Of a stretch of 64,000 bases of DNA, positions 54,561-64,000 are shown piece after piece. Made by a program: the position numbers and the translations under genes. The stretch is from Pollenia angustigena (Eukaryota > Arthropoda > Insecta > Diptera > Polleniidae), in NCBI GenBank assembly GCA_930367215.1, contig OV884056.1:197945310-198009309 (forward strand), in the 5' to 3' direction. The notes below the pieces were generated by a model that saw nothing but the letters and a program-made list of their open reading frames with translations, was not told where the DNA came from and made no database searches. Position 1 is the first letter of the stretch. Each line of letters starts with the position of its first letter.

Positions 54561-55680
54561 ATTTTCTATTGGTTTCAGTAACAATTGTGATTTAGGAGCA
54601 GTAGGTTGTTAACCCAAGGCTCTTAGTATAAATATAAAGTACAATTAATTTCTTTTTTTTGTTATATTCAAAAACGTTTTTGTTTATTGCTTTTCGCAAG
54701 TTTTATCAAACAATTACACTGTGCTAGAATTTGACACTTTTTTTTTAAACAAGCCGGACAGCTGGCGCTTTAACCTAATTCGGGTACGCTAAATCCAATA
54801 CCGGTTCAAAAACGGTTCAGTTTATTGAAATTACTAAAAAAAAAAACGAAAATCCGCAACAAAATTTCCTTTAAACGTTAAATGTTATTCTAACATGCGC
54901 AGTCGTTTTAGAAACATAACTTTTTTTTTGGCAACAAAAATAATTTTTTAGCAACATTTTGAAGTTTTTGTTTACTAAAAATCTATAAAAAACTATAGCT
55001 ATGCTTCTTATTTTTTCCAGACATATAAAAAACAAACAAAACAATCTATAAATTATTAAAATCTGTTAACAACTTTTAATTTTATTCACAAAAGTCGAAA
55101 AATTTTAATTAATTTCAAAAAACGCAATATTTGCATGGGAGCCGCCTTAAGAAGTGGTGATGAGGGACAAGTATGTCTCGAGAAATTGTTAAGGCGACTC
55201 CTTGGCTGTTATGGTACGTTTTCTTCAATATATTTCTAGTCTGTATTAATCATTTTGTATGGGAGCCCCCTTAAGGAATGGAAATCTTGAAATTTTGTTT
55301 TAAATGTTAGTTAAACGAGTCACTTTTGTGCTCGCGATCTAAAAGCAGGCAGTAATTTGAAAGAGTTTTGCACTTGTGTTTTAAAAACAGGCAGTTATTT
55401 TACTCAAACAAAACAAACAAGTGAATAGTGCTGCCAATATAAAAAAAAAACATCAAAACATGGCCGTGGTTAATATCAATTAGTTGTTCTTTAGTTTTTC
55501 TAAAAAAAACTTGTGCAATAAGTATTGTAATTTTATGACTAATAAAACCCTGACTATATAACCTGAATCTATTTTGAATTCTAGATAAATCTAATCATAC
55601 GAAACAAAGTATTTCCGCGTACTTTATTTTTCTCATAAAGCATAGAGTACAATTACTCGAAATTAGGTACAATACTTTAT
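54561..55680. other. No gene seen; small inverted pair at 55138-55203
   Basis: GGGAGCCGCCTTAAG and its inverse TTAAGGCGACTCC lie 45 bp apart, and TATGGGAGCCCCCTTAAGG recurs at 55258. This suggests fragments of an unrecognised element. Confidence 0.4.
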
Positions 55681-56262
55681 TATAAATTACGGTTGGCAAG
55701 CCTACTTGTGACTGCTCAATACTCATTTTAGTTACCGCTAGGACCTTAGCAGATGTAGATGTTGTGGTATAATTTGGTACAATTTAGCTTCATATGGGCA
55801 GAATTAATGCCATGCAATTTTGTAATTATCGGTCTATGATTTAACATGGATCTAATATTAAGCAGCCTTCTGAAAACCAACTTCAACCTATAAAACGCTA
55901 TAACAAATTTCAATACTACATATGTATATTCTTATTTAGGGTTTTTATTAACAGAAATCAGTCTTCAGAGTTTTGTGATGATTGGTTCATTATTTACTAT
56001 TAGTGCATTATAAATACTCAAACTTGTTCAAATTAAGTTTAATATGACTAGAAACAAAAGGATAAAGCTTTCTAATTGTTGGTCAATAATTTAACATACG
56101 AGGGTTTAAGTCGCAAACAATTTTTATACTGACGTCCGTTTTTGTAAAAATGAACTAATAATTTTTAGATCCCATATCGGACCCACGCCTGAAATGTTCT
56201 AACTGACGGTTGAGGGTATCAAAGATTTGGCACAGCCAAATATACCACTCTTCCTTGTTTGT
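55681..56262 (+). mobile_element. Helitron-like repeat, 3' part, diverged
   Basis: TTTAGCTTCATATGGGCAGA (also at 15003-15022 in copy 1), AGCAGCCTTCTGAAA and the 3' end GATTTGGCACAGCCAAATAT show the same order as 15000-15420. The hairpin has changed on both arms (TTTGGC/GCCAAA), keeping the pairing. Confidence 0.7.
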
Positions 56263-56504
56263 TAAAATAAAATATTTGCAAAATTAACATGAAATTGCAA
56301 AGAAAAAACGTATCAGTAGTTTTTTTTTATCAATTAAAAACATTGTTTAAAAAGTATTTAAATTTAATTAATGTGATAATTGAATCAATTATTTTTTTTG
56401 TTGTTAGAAAATTAAAAATATAATTAATATTAATTAAGTATAAGGAAATCTTAATTGAGTTTTTCGTGTTAAATAAAATAAACCTTTTCCAAAGATTTTA
56501 GAAA

Positions 56505-56690
56505 AGCTAATCTTTGGAAAAGGTTTCCTGATGATCTGGCCTAAGCAACCAGTGAAATGCGCATAGAAGCTAGCTTTCCCTCAACAATAAATTTCAGTGT
56601 ATTTATCAAATATGAAAAATTGGGAATTTAGCACGTCATACAAAAATCTTAATAATAAATTTTGTATTCCCGTAAATAACTTTGATAAAA
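56505..56690 (+). repeat. Dispersed repeat copy (relative of 23990-24180)
   Basis: TTTGGAAAAGGTTTCCTGAT, GAAATGCGCATAGAAGCTAG, TTTAGCACGTCATACAAAAA and TTTTGTATTCCCGTAAATAA follow 23999-24180 closely. Confidence 0.85.
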
Positions 56691-56730
56691 ATAATTTATT
56701 ATTATTATTATTTTATTAATTACATAATAC

Positions 56731-57122
56731 AATTGAAGCACAGCCGCGAATAACGTTTTAAGTTACAAAATAATAATTTTTCAGGAGAGCAAAAAAACGT
56801 TTTTTGACAAGCAGCATTATTTGTTTTAAAAATTTTTTTTTTCTATTATTTAAAATAGTGATAATAAAAACTTTAATGCAAAATGCTTTTAAAACATTAT
56901 TCCGCACTGCAAAACCATTTCGGTTTCATCATTATGTTAGTAACTTGCAATGTTCTTCCACTGGCTGACACTTTGTACGCCATTTTGAAGGCGTTAAGGT
57001 GCATAGTTTTGGTTGATTTGATGTTTAAACTGTATAAGAGAGTAAAGTCAACGTTTATCTGCAAAAAAACAGTTTTTGCAAAATGTGGCGTTTACAACCT
57101 TTTTCGCGGCTGTGCTTCAATT
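56731..57122. mobile_element. MITE with 20-bp perfect AATTGAAGCACAGCCGCGAA ends
   Basis: AATTGAAGCACAGCCGCGAA at 56731-56750 is repeated inverted without mismatch at 57103-57122. 392 bp. The inner sequence also pairs loosely (AACGTTTT / AAACAGTTTTT). Target duplication not resolved. The 89-residue ORF at 56883 has no recognisable motif. Confidence 0.82.
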
Positions 57123-59280
57123 ATTATAACTAATATAAAAGCAAAACATTAATGAATATGTTAATATAGTAAGCCCCTAAAAAGCACTTTAAGAGTGCTT
57201 TGTTTGCATGTTAAAAGAAGCGCTTATTGTCAGCAGAAAATAGTCCTCCAAACCGGGAAAACCCCATACAAAAATCAGGCAACCAATCAGCAGGTTTGAA
57301 GCGATTTGTGGTATGAATTCATACACAAAACCTGCTCCTTTTGTAGCACATTTTTTACTGGGTAGTTTAATGCTACTATCACAGACATTTGTTAAGAGGT
57401 AAAGGTTGGTAAAGTTGATCCGAATAATTTTGTTCTGGAAGAGCTGTAAGCAGGACACAGAACTAAAATGTGGGTAGCATTAAGTAGCGTGTTGCAAGTT
57501 GTACATTGTGGTAACTTAAACTTGTAGAATTGTTGTTTGAAATTGTCATAACCTGAGCTTTATTTAAATTTATCAATCAAAATATTGTTTAAAACGGCAA
57601 AGTTTTTTGATCATTTTTTCAAATAAAAATTAAAAATATCATTTACTGAAATTATTATACTTTTAGTAATCTATGTAATCATTTTGGTAATAGGCGCATA
57701 ATCCACTTCTGGATGTTGGGTTGCTTGATTCTATTAATTTGTTATGAATTTGATGATTAGAGACCATTTTTAATTTTTTCTGTGTGGATAACATATTTAT
57801 CTTATTTTACCTGATTTTAAGTTTGTACTTGGAACCAATCCTCTCATGTTACTTATATGGATACTCTACCTTTGTTGAGATAGTTTTCGAAGAACGTATG
57901 CATCGCGAAAACAGAACTAAGTGTATATATATTATTTATATTTCCAGATTAATTTATTACTTCATGTTTTCAAACAATAAAGTTAAAAAAATTATAGAAA
58001 AAGTTAAGAATACACAACCACTAATTGCAACACTTATCATATCACATCATCATCACCACCCTCATCATTTCCTTAACACCGCATCATTATTAACATAATA
58101 ATTTCTCCGAAAAAGAGCACGTAAGAGATCATGTCATTAGTTATTAGTGTCTTCAACACTTTTAATCATATTTATCAGCAATATATTTTATACAATGTTT
58201 GCCATTGTACGATTACATTTTATTATTAAGTATTATTAACAACAAAATGAAGTGGAAAAAAATTATAGAAAAAATACATTATTAACAAACATTATCATTT
58301 AATAAAATCATTACTTGTTAATAGACAATTGTACGGACGTACTCGTACGATTGTTTGGCAGCGGTATGAATGAGTTTCGGGATAAAAATGCTTTTTGAGT
58401 AGTGCGATTGAATCTGTGTGAGTCAGTCATGCGGCTGCAACATAAATTTTATTTATACTAAACAATACAAGAAGTACTTAAATGTAGGCAGACCTTTAAG
58501 GGGAGTTAGTCTTTATATCTTTTATTGTATTTCCTACATACAAGAAGTCCCCAAATAGTAACTTTTGGAGAGAATATTACATTTTATCAAATATTTAGAT
58601 ATATGTGTGTTTAATTCTCCATAAAAAAGTTTTTGAAGCGCTCAAATAACAGAGCTATTAGTTATGCCGCAGTAAATGCGAATAAAACAATTATACTAAA
58701 AAAGGACTGTAATAAACGTATGACAACGCAGATCAATTACAAGACGAATATCAACATGTCCTTCTCGGTAATTGTGGTTATTTTTTTTTTTCGCAACCAC
58801 ACGAATTATAAAATAAACAGCTAAAAGAAAATTGCACGTTTTATGAGGTTAAAAAAGCGCTTGTTGTCAGCAGAAACTAGTCCTACAGACCGGGAACTCC
58901 CCATTCAAAAATGCATCATGCATCCCATCAAACCTGCTGATGGATTATTTTAAATTTTCGTAGCAAACACCTGCTTCTTTTATTTCAGTTCTCGGGGCCA
59001 GAATGCAACCAGTCTTTCCTGATTTATTAACACTTTAAAAGTGCTAATTTTTTTGTTTTTATAAATAAAACTATTAGAAAAATGGGTCCTGTTGAAGATT
59101 ATGGCGACGTTTCTTTAAAACAACCGTATTTTCAAGACTTCAAACAGTTTTAAATTAAATTAAACCGAACAAAATTTACAGGATGTGTAGAAATTTTAGC
59201 ACAAATTTTTTGGCAACACTGGACTCAATCGACTATACACACTCTCTTAATTGTTATCTGTGTTCATAAATAAACACTAA
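57123..59280. other. No gene seen; a diverged direct repeat pair (57210-57350 and 58845-58980)
   Basis: GCGCTTATTGTCAGCAGAAA, AATAGTCCTCCAAACCGGGA and AACCTGCTCC in the first stretch recur as GCGCTTGTTGTCAGCAGAAA, CTAGTCCTACAGACCGGGAA and CACCTGCTTC in the second. AAAGCACTTTAAGAGTGCTTT (57180) is a perfect short hairpin. A (CAT)n run lies at 58045-58065. Confidence 0.55.
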
Positions 59281-60765
59281 GACCCGTTTTCACGACTTAC
59301 CTTTTAATATCGAAATAGTTAATGGTACCTTCCGCACTAGCGAGGAATAAAGTTACCTTCAACTATTTTTCGTTTTCACAACTTTTGTATAAAATAAACT
59401 TAACATTTATAAAAATGTGGCAATACTTAAGTAAATACCGATTAAAAATACGAACTGGCAACTACGTACTTTCTTTTACTTTTCTCATTTTAAATTTGTG
59501 TGCACTCGTAAAACTGCTCTGAGTGGAGAAGCAGCTCGCGCTTTTTGTCATTATTTCTTAAGGGCAAACAGGTCGTTTTTGTTTGTCTGCTTTTGTTGCG
59601 TTTTGCGTTGTCACCCCGCATTGGTTAGTGTTTCGGCGTCGTATAACTGTACCGAGTTACAGTTTTTGCGGTATCTGCATTAACTATATGCAATCGTTTT
59701 TAACCTCAATTTGAGGTTTTGTCTGGTGGAGAACCATTAATAACTCATGTGACTGGTGGAGAACCAATATAACTCAGACGTTTTACTGGTGGAGTACCAA
59801 GGAAATAACTCAGACGTTTTACTGTGGAGACAAGATATACTCTGGAGCTTATTCTGGAAGCTCTTCGCCTTCCTATACGAAGGTCTAGGTCGATCGAGGA
59901 CTTGTGGATGAGGCGCCAACAAACCGTGTGATACCCTGGCAATATAACTCTAGATAGTTAGCCAAAAATTTTTTAGTGTTTAAGCAAAATCAAAAAAAAA
60001 AAAAAAATAAATTTGTGTGTCACTCGTAAAACTGCTCTGAGTGAAGAAGCAGCTCGCACTTTTTGTCATTATTTCTTAAGGATAAACAGGTCGTTTTTGT
60101 TTGTCTGCTTTTGTTGCGTTTCTCGTTGTCACACCGCATTGGTTAATGGTTCGGTGTCGTATAACTGTACCGAGTTACAGTTTTTACGGTTTCAACATTA
60201 ACTATATGCAATCGTTTTTAACCTTAAATAAATAATGTGACTGGTGGAGAACCATATATAACTCAGACGTTTTACTGGTGGAGTACCAAGGAAATAACTC
60301 AGAAGTTTACTGGTGGTGACCAAAATACTATGGAGCGGATTCTGGAAGCTCTCGCCTTCCTATACGATGGTTTAGGTCGAACGAGGACTTTGCGGTTGAG
60401 GCTCCAAAAATTTGTGTGATACCCTGGCATTATAAATATAAATAGTTCGCCAAAAAATTTTTAGCTTTAAGGTTTTAATACTGCGTACACGCGAATTTAA
60501 CATTTTGTAAATTTTATTTGTCAAAATACGAGTTTGTTATTAATTTACAAAATATACGTATACTTGGAGTTGCCATATATAAAAAATATGTGAATATAAT
60601 ATGGCAATGTCAAATCTAAACTTTACGACAAAAGCTAAAGGTAGAACGTTCCTCTCTTTACCTTATCCATCACTTTTAGATTAAAGGGAACTTGTGATAA
60701 TTAAAAACTCATTATCTGTTCGATAACTTCCTACATTTAGCTATCGTTAAGTCGTGAAACGGTTC
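59281..60765. mobile_element. Larger relative of the GGCCCGTTTTCAC MITE family, with a tandem 0.5-kb unit inside
   Basis: The left end GACCCGTTTTCACGACTTAC (59283) and the right end GTTAAGTCGTGAAACGG (to about 60761) are inverse relatives of the 51303 MITE. The right terminus is cut by the start of another MITE fragment. Between them lie two tandem units (59496-59965 and 60014-60455). Confidence 0.6.
59496..60455 (+). repeat. Two tandem units of about 450-500 bp with GGTGGAGAACCA minisatellite
   Basis: Both units start TTTGTGTGCACTCGTAAAAC / TTTGTGTGTCACTCGTAAAA and share GTTTTTGTTTGTCTGCTTTT and TATAACTGTACCGAGTTACA. Both carry two or three copies of an approximately 30-bp word ACTGGTGGAGAACCA...ATAACTCAGACGTTTT. 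Unit 1 ends in an A-run (59991-60006) before unit 2. The parallel ORFs have no recognised motif; the repeat looks like an LTR plus leader or a retroposon dimer, undetermined. Confidence 0.7.
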
Positions 60766-60998
60766 GGTAGATTTGTGGAAAACACAAACGCTAATAGTGT
60801 TTGTATAGAAAATCATTAAAAAAATAACGTTTCCCTGTTTGTCATCTTTCGAACACAAAAATAATACTGTTTTTATCCAACTCAGCAAAAGATGAGAGCA
60901 TTTAATTACGCTCCTTAATCACTAAAAAAAAGATACATTTCTTGGGTCTGTGAGGCGAATGTTAAATAATGTTCTGTTTTTTTTCGAACACTGCTGGT
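60766..60998 (-). mobile_element. CAGTGTTCG hAT-type MITE, deleted copy
   Basis: GGTTCGGTAGATTTGTGGAA, CAAACGCTAATAGTGTTTGT and the end TTTTTTCGAACACTG match both flanks of 36102-36775 in reverse, with the centre and the left terminus missing. Confidence 0.8.
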
Positions 60999-61024
60999 TA
61001 TACTTTTCACCGCTAGTGCTTAAT

Positions 61025-61250
61025 GAGGGTATACTAAATTTGTTATTTCGTGTGAAGCTTTTGTAATATGCATCTAAGTCAACATAAAATAAGCATTTAC
61101 TATGTTCTGGGTCCCTGATTAATTCTAAGTTGATTTAGCCATGTCGGTCTGTCTGTTAAATTAACACCATTTTATAAACGTCTCAAAAGAAAAGAATAAT
61201 TTTGCAGTCAAATTGTTTCCAGTTACCCTTAACAGTACGACACCGCCCTT
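61025..61250 (+). mobile_element. Helitron-like repeat, 5' fragment with GTCTGTC core
   Basis: GAGGGTATACTAAATTTGTT, GGTCCCTGATTAATTCTAAG, TTGATTTAGCCATGTCGGTC and TGTCTGTTAA follow the 5' order of the family; truncated after the core. Confidence 0.7.
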
Positions 61251-61489
61251 AAAAATAACGGAAGGCACCTCTTTTGTTATTAAATTTGTAGTCTGGGGGT
61301 TTTTAAGCTGATAATGTTAAACTGTGTTGACATTTCTGTGCAGTAAGATTTGGCAAGTCATTATGAATCGGGTAAAGCTAGAACAATAATTGTAAAAATT
61401 TACTTTGAAAAAAATAAATATGTTCGCGAATTTCAAAAGATTTTGTTATTCGTGCTTAATTCCCAGTTTTTATTATTGAAGTTCAAATA

Positions 61490-62620
61490 GAACTTCGTCC
61501 ATTTTACGACCAACATAATCGGCCAGGTGAGCAAGCAATCCGTGCAGTTATTGGTCGTGTTCATCCTAAGTTTACTCTTCTTGATTTAAAATCATCAACA
61601 AGACAAAGAAACCGTAGATGTGGACTTTTATCAAGGAATTGTTTTTAGGGATGAAGCTAATTTTTGGTTAACTCTTAAGTAGACACCTAATTTGTGTGAC
61701 ACAAACTGCCACCTGGGCCTGGCTGCGACCACTTTTATTTTGTATGGAGTTTTTTGTGGCTATCGCAAAAACTCACACAAACGGACTTTAAGGCCTGGCT
61801 GGACCACTTTTATTTGAATGGCGGTTTATGGCTATAGCAACAATTTATTCTTCGAAATAAAAGTTAAGAAAGATTTGTGTGTTGCGTGTGCTTTTTGCTA
61901 CGCTTCTTTTTGATTTTATTTACTACAGTACATATGTATATAAAAGGACAGAGCCTGACCAGGCCCAGGTAGATACAATATGCACAATATGTTCATTAAG
62001 CCAATTGTCACGTCCACAGTGTTTTAATTTACACGTTTTCCCATTTTCTTGTAACAAAATATTTTGCTTGAGAATAATCAATGCCAAAGAATGACTGGCA
62101 GGCCCAGGTATACACTTAAACATTAAATAGCTTCATAAATAAGCAAAATTGACGTATAGTGAAGATAATCCTTTGACGATTAACGAACCATCATTACATC
62201 CATTAAAACTGATTGGCTGTTTGGTGCGGCTTACATGCTGGCGGCGTCTTTGGGTCTTATTTTTATCGAAATGCACGAGCAGCTACCGTTACTGTGAATG
62301 GCGAGCCGTGCTGAATAAATTTTTGTTTCCAAAAATTAATCAGCTAAACATCAACGATATTTGGTTCTTACAAGACTGCGTGCCAAACAGCAAGCTTAAC
62401 ACACGATTTGTTACGTTATCAACTTTATATTCAGAGGTGGTGCTGTTTACTGGCCCCTCGTTCCTGCGGTTTAGCGCTTCTTGATTACTTTTTGGGGCTG
62501 TGCTACGTCTTTGACTTATGCCGACAAACCAGTAACTCTTGAAGCATTGGAAGCCAATATTCAAACCACCTTTTACGCCATACGTCTTGATTTATTGGGC
62601 AAAGTAGTCAAAATTATAAG
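61490..62620 (+). pseudogene. Mariner-like transposase remnant split by an insertion
   Basis: Reading near 61495-61600 gives RPFYDQHNRPGEQAIRAVIG, then FTLLDLKSS, the second half of the DNA-binding region (compare HNRPxExTIRxVVxxFxxxFTLLD). Near 61640 IVFRDEANFWLT is the first catalytic aspartate motif (xFSDEAHFWL). After an insertion the chain resumes at 62130 with FINKQN, SEDNPLTINEPSLHPLK, then INDIWFLQDCVPNSK, where the second motif FQQDGATCHTA should be (the D is kept, GATCH is lost). Last, WGCATSLTYADKPVTLEALE, then ANIQTTFYAIRLDLLGKVVK is the C-terminal part. Several frame changes and stops show that it is old. The same superfamily is at 5021-5500, but the two are not close copies. Confidence 0.85.
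61711..62109. mobile_element. 399-bp insertion in the mariner remnant, ACCTGGGCCTG ends
   Basis: ACCTGGGCCTG at 61711 is inverted as CAGGCCCAGGT ending at 62109. GGCCTGGCTG-GACCACTTTTATTT near 61718 recurs near 61790, so the left part is tandemly doubled. It lies between the WLT and FINKQN codons of the transposase, which are adjacent in the family. Target duplication not resolved. Confidence 0.65.
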
Positions 62621-62639
62621 CAATAACAAAATAAAACTC

Positions 62640-62956
62640 TGTGAGGATCGGCCAATAATTTAGCATAAGTCCCATATTAAGCAAACTTCATCAGCGTAGC
62701 AAAATTATTTCTTATTAAAACAAAGTTCACAAAAATTCAGTCTGCAAAGAATGTAACAAAAAACAAAGTATTTAGAAAATTAAAGGTAATTGCTGTTTTC
62801 GAGTTTAAAATATATCATAAATAATTATTCTATTTAATTCAATTTATCATTGAAAAGTTTATTTTAACGTTATTTTTCTAATCTTTTTTTTTACAAAATA
62901 TGCGTAAATACTTCTTCTGAAGTAAATTTGTATTTGACTATTTCATTTTTAATACA
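62640..62956. other. Helitron-like scrap (62640-62690), then no gene
   Basis: GTGAGGATCGGCCAATAATT then AGCATAAGTCCCATATTAAG is one diverged unit of the Helitron-like family. The rest is AT-rich. Confidence 0.55.
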
Positions 62957-63880
62957 AACAAGTAAGAGTGCTATATTCGGCTATGCCGAATCTTATATAC
63001 CCTTCACCATGATGAGATAAGAACAAAAAGTTATATACATAAATAACGTTCTTTAGATAGGTATAAATAAATATTAATTGAGCCACGCCAACTTTTCATT
63101 TCGTCATGCCGAAGAATATAAAAAAACAAAAAATTCATATATGTACCTGAGCCCGTTGCCGCTTTTGCCAAAGTTGAATTAAATAAAAAAAATGAAAAAA
63201 AATTCTTTTTGGGATTCGAACTGGCAATATCACCAGTCTCAGGAGTGAAGAGCACTTAACAACTCGGCTAAGAATGTTTTTACTAAAGAAGCGTGTTATA
63301 TTGAGTCTATGAGTTTGTTTGTTTGTTTCATATATATGCATTAATGTGTATGTGTATGCGTAAAATTAAACACATTACAAATAAAATCCACCACTTGTAG
63401 TGAAGGGTATAAACAAACAACAACAAAAAAACACATTACCAACACGGTATTACCATAGCCACTGCATGACCGTAGAAACCAAAATTGAATTGGTTTGTAT
63501 GGTATGTTTATGTCGTTTTGGTAATACAGTGTTGGTATGCTAATGTCACGTCTAATTGGACCATTAAAGGAACAAATTTGAGGCAGTCGTGGTTTTTTAC
63601 TCATATCTCAGCCATTTGTGGACCGATCTTTCTGAATTTCAGTAGCAAACAATTCCGGACCATATGTGATATAAATGTTTAATAACCTGGCCCCCATCGT
63701 ATATGGAGTTTTCGGAAAACTCATTTCAACGGACAGACGGACATCGTTAAATCAACTTCGCTCCTCATAAGGACCCAGAATATACATACATATATACTTT
63801 AAAGGGTCAAACATCAATATTATAGAAATTACAAACGGAATGACAAGCTTATATATACCCTATTAACCAAGGGTATAAAA
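62957..63880 (-). mobile_element. Helitron-like repeat, second subfamily, holding a tRNA-like sequence
   Basis: Reverse: it starts near TTTTTATACCCTTGGTTAAT (63880), passes AGCTTGTCATTCCGTTTGTA, GATGTCCGTCTGTCCGTTGA (short core near 63735) and GATCGGTCCACAAATGG, and ends GATTCGGCATAGCCGAATAT then AGCACTCTTACTTGTT (62957). The middle is unlike the first subfamily and contains the tRNA-like segment at 63202-63275. Confidence 0.75.
63202..63275 (-). tRNA. tRNA-like sequence (pseudogene) with A and B boxes
   Basis: On the minus strand, TAGCCGAGTTGTTAAGTGC matches a D-arm/A-box, and GCCAGTTCGAATCCC, 33 nt further on, matches the T-loop/B-box (GGTTCGAATCC). The outer ATTCTT and AAGAAT pair as a 6-bp acceptor-like stem and the length is 74 nt. 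The T-stem and anticodon stem do not pair well, and no CCA or clean anticodon is seen. It is therefore a decayed tRNA or the head of a tRNA-derived SINE, not a functional gene. Confidence 0.5.
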
Positions 63881-64000
63881 AGTGTTAAATTTGACAATCG
63901 TCCCTAAAACAATGCACTGTCAAACCATGTTTTTACTCTAAACATGGCTGAGAAAGTTCTTTCGCAACTAATAGAACTAGAGGGCCCCGGTAGGCTAGCT
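63881..64000. other. Window edge, nothing recognised
   Basis: GC content rises at the end (GAACTAGAGGGCCCCGGTAG), which may belong to a feature beyond the window. Confidence 0.3.

Noticed and set aside
56883..57152. 89-residue ORF
   Set aside because: It lies inside a MITE with perfect 20-bp ends; there is no recognised motif and no splice or promoter context.

Overview
This window is AT-rich, non-coding-looking eukaryotic DNA, most likely from a fly. It contains the (GTCY)n-bearing DINE/mini-me-like repeats of Diptera, mariner, hAT and non-LTR retroelements of insect type, and a splice acceptor with a CTAAT branch-point. A calyptrate (blow fly or house fly type) genome is my guess, not something I can prove. 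No long intact host ORF exists. The one plausible host coding piece is a 55-bp exon at 42890-42944 (+), so the window is best read as large intron or intergenic DNA filled by mobile elements.

Layout. 1-7500: a broken member of a multicopy arthropod protein family (66-838, -), an LTR-like promoter (about 4600-4960), an internally deleted mariner transposase (5021-5500, -) and a small foldback MITE. 7526-12512: a MITE with CACTGATA ends, split by a complete hAT element (7583-10919; 8-bp target duplication ATGACAAG) that itself holds a TTA-flanked MITE, plus a CAGTAG-ended MITE (11867-12401). 12946-15556: a second hAT shell carrying a DINE/Helitron-like copy. 15565-18830: MITEs and fragments. 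18839-21831: a three-layer nest (hAT-type MITE, then a BED-finger hAT, then a GC-richer LINE with RNase H). 21960-22831: five copies of a near-palindrome spaced in about 170-bp steps. 22886-26797: a third large hAT-like shell holding two MITEs.

27500-36800: MITEs, a near-perfect 113-bp inverted repeat with hammerhead-like cores, a CACTGATA MITE split by a Helitron-like copy, a LINE (33190-35570, -) split by a MITE and by an 85-bp A-tailed retrocopy, and a full hAT-type MITE. 37500-48350: two copies of an hAT-type MITE and a very degenerate tandem repeat (about 31-38 bp units built from a GGTAGCC phrase and a TTTTCTATAGAAAA palindrome) on both sides of the predicted exon. 49700-64000: an hAT-type element with internal duplication, an endonuclease remnant, a complete CACTGATA MITE (51710-52429), an RTE-like LINE (52600-54560, -), further MITEs, a tandem 500-bp unit, a second mariner remnant (61490-62620, +) and a Helitron-like copy holding a tRNA-like sequence.

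The genes do not form a pathway; what connects them is insertion order. Exact target-site duplications, and in two cases continuity of an interrupted ORF, give a relative dating of about twenty insertions.
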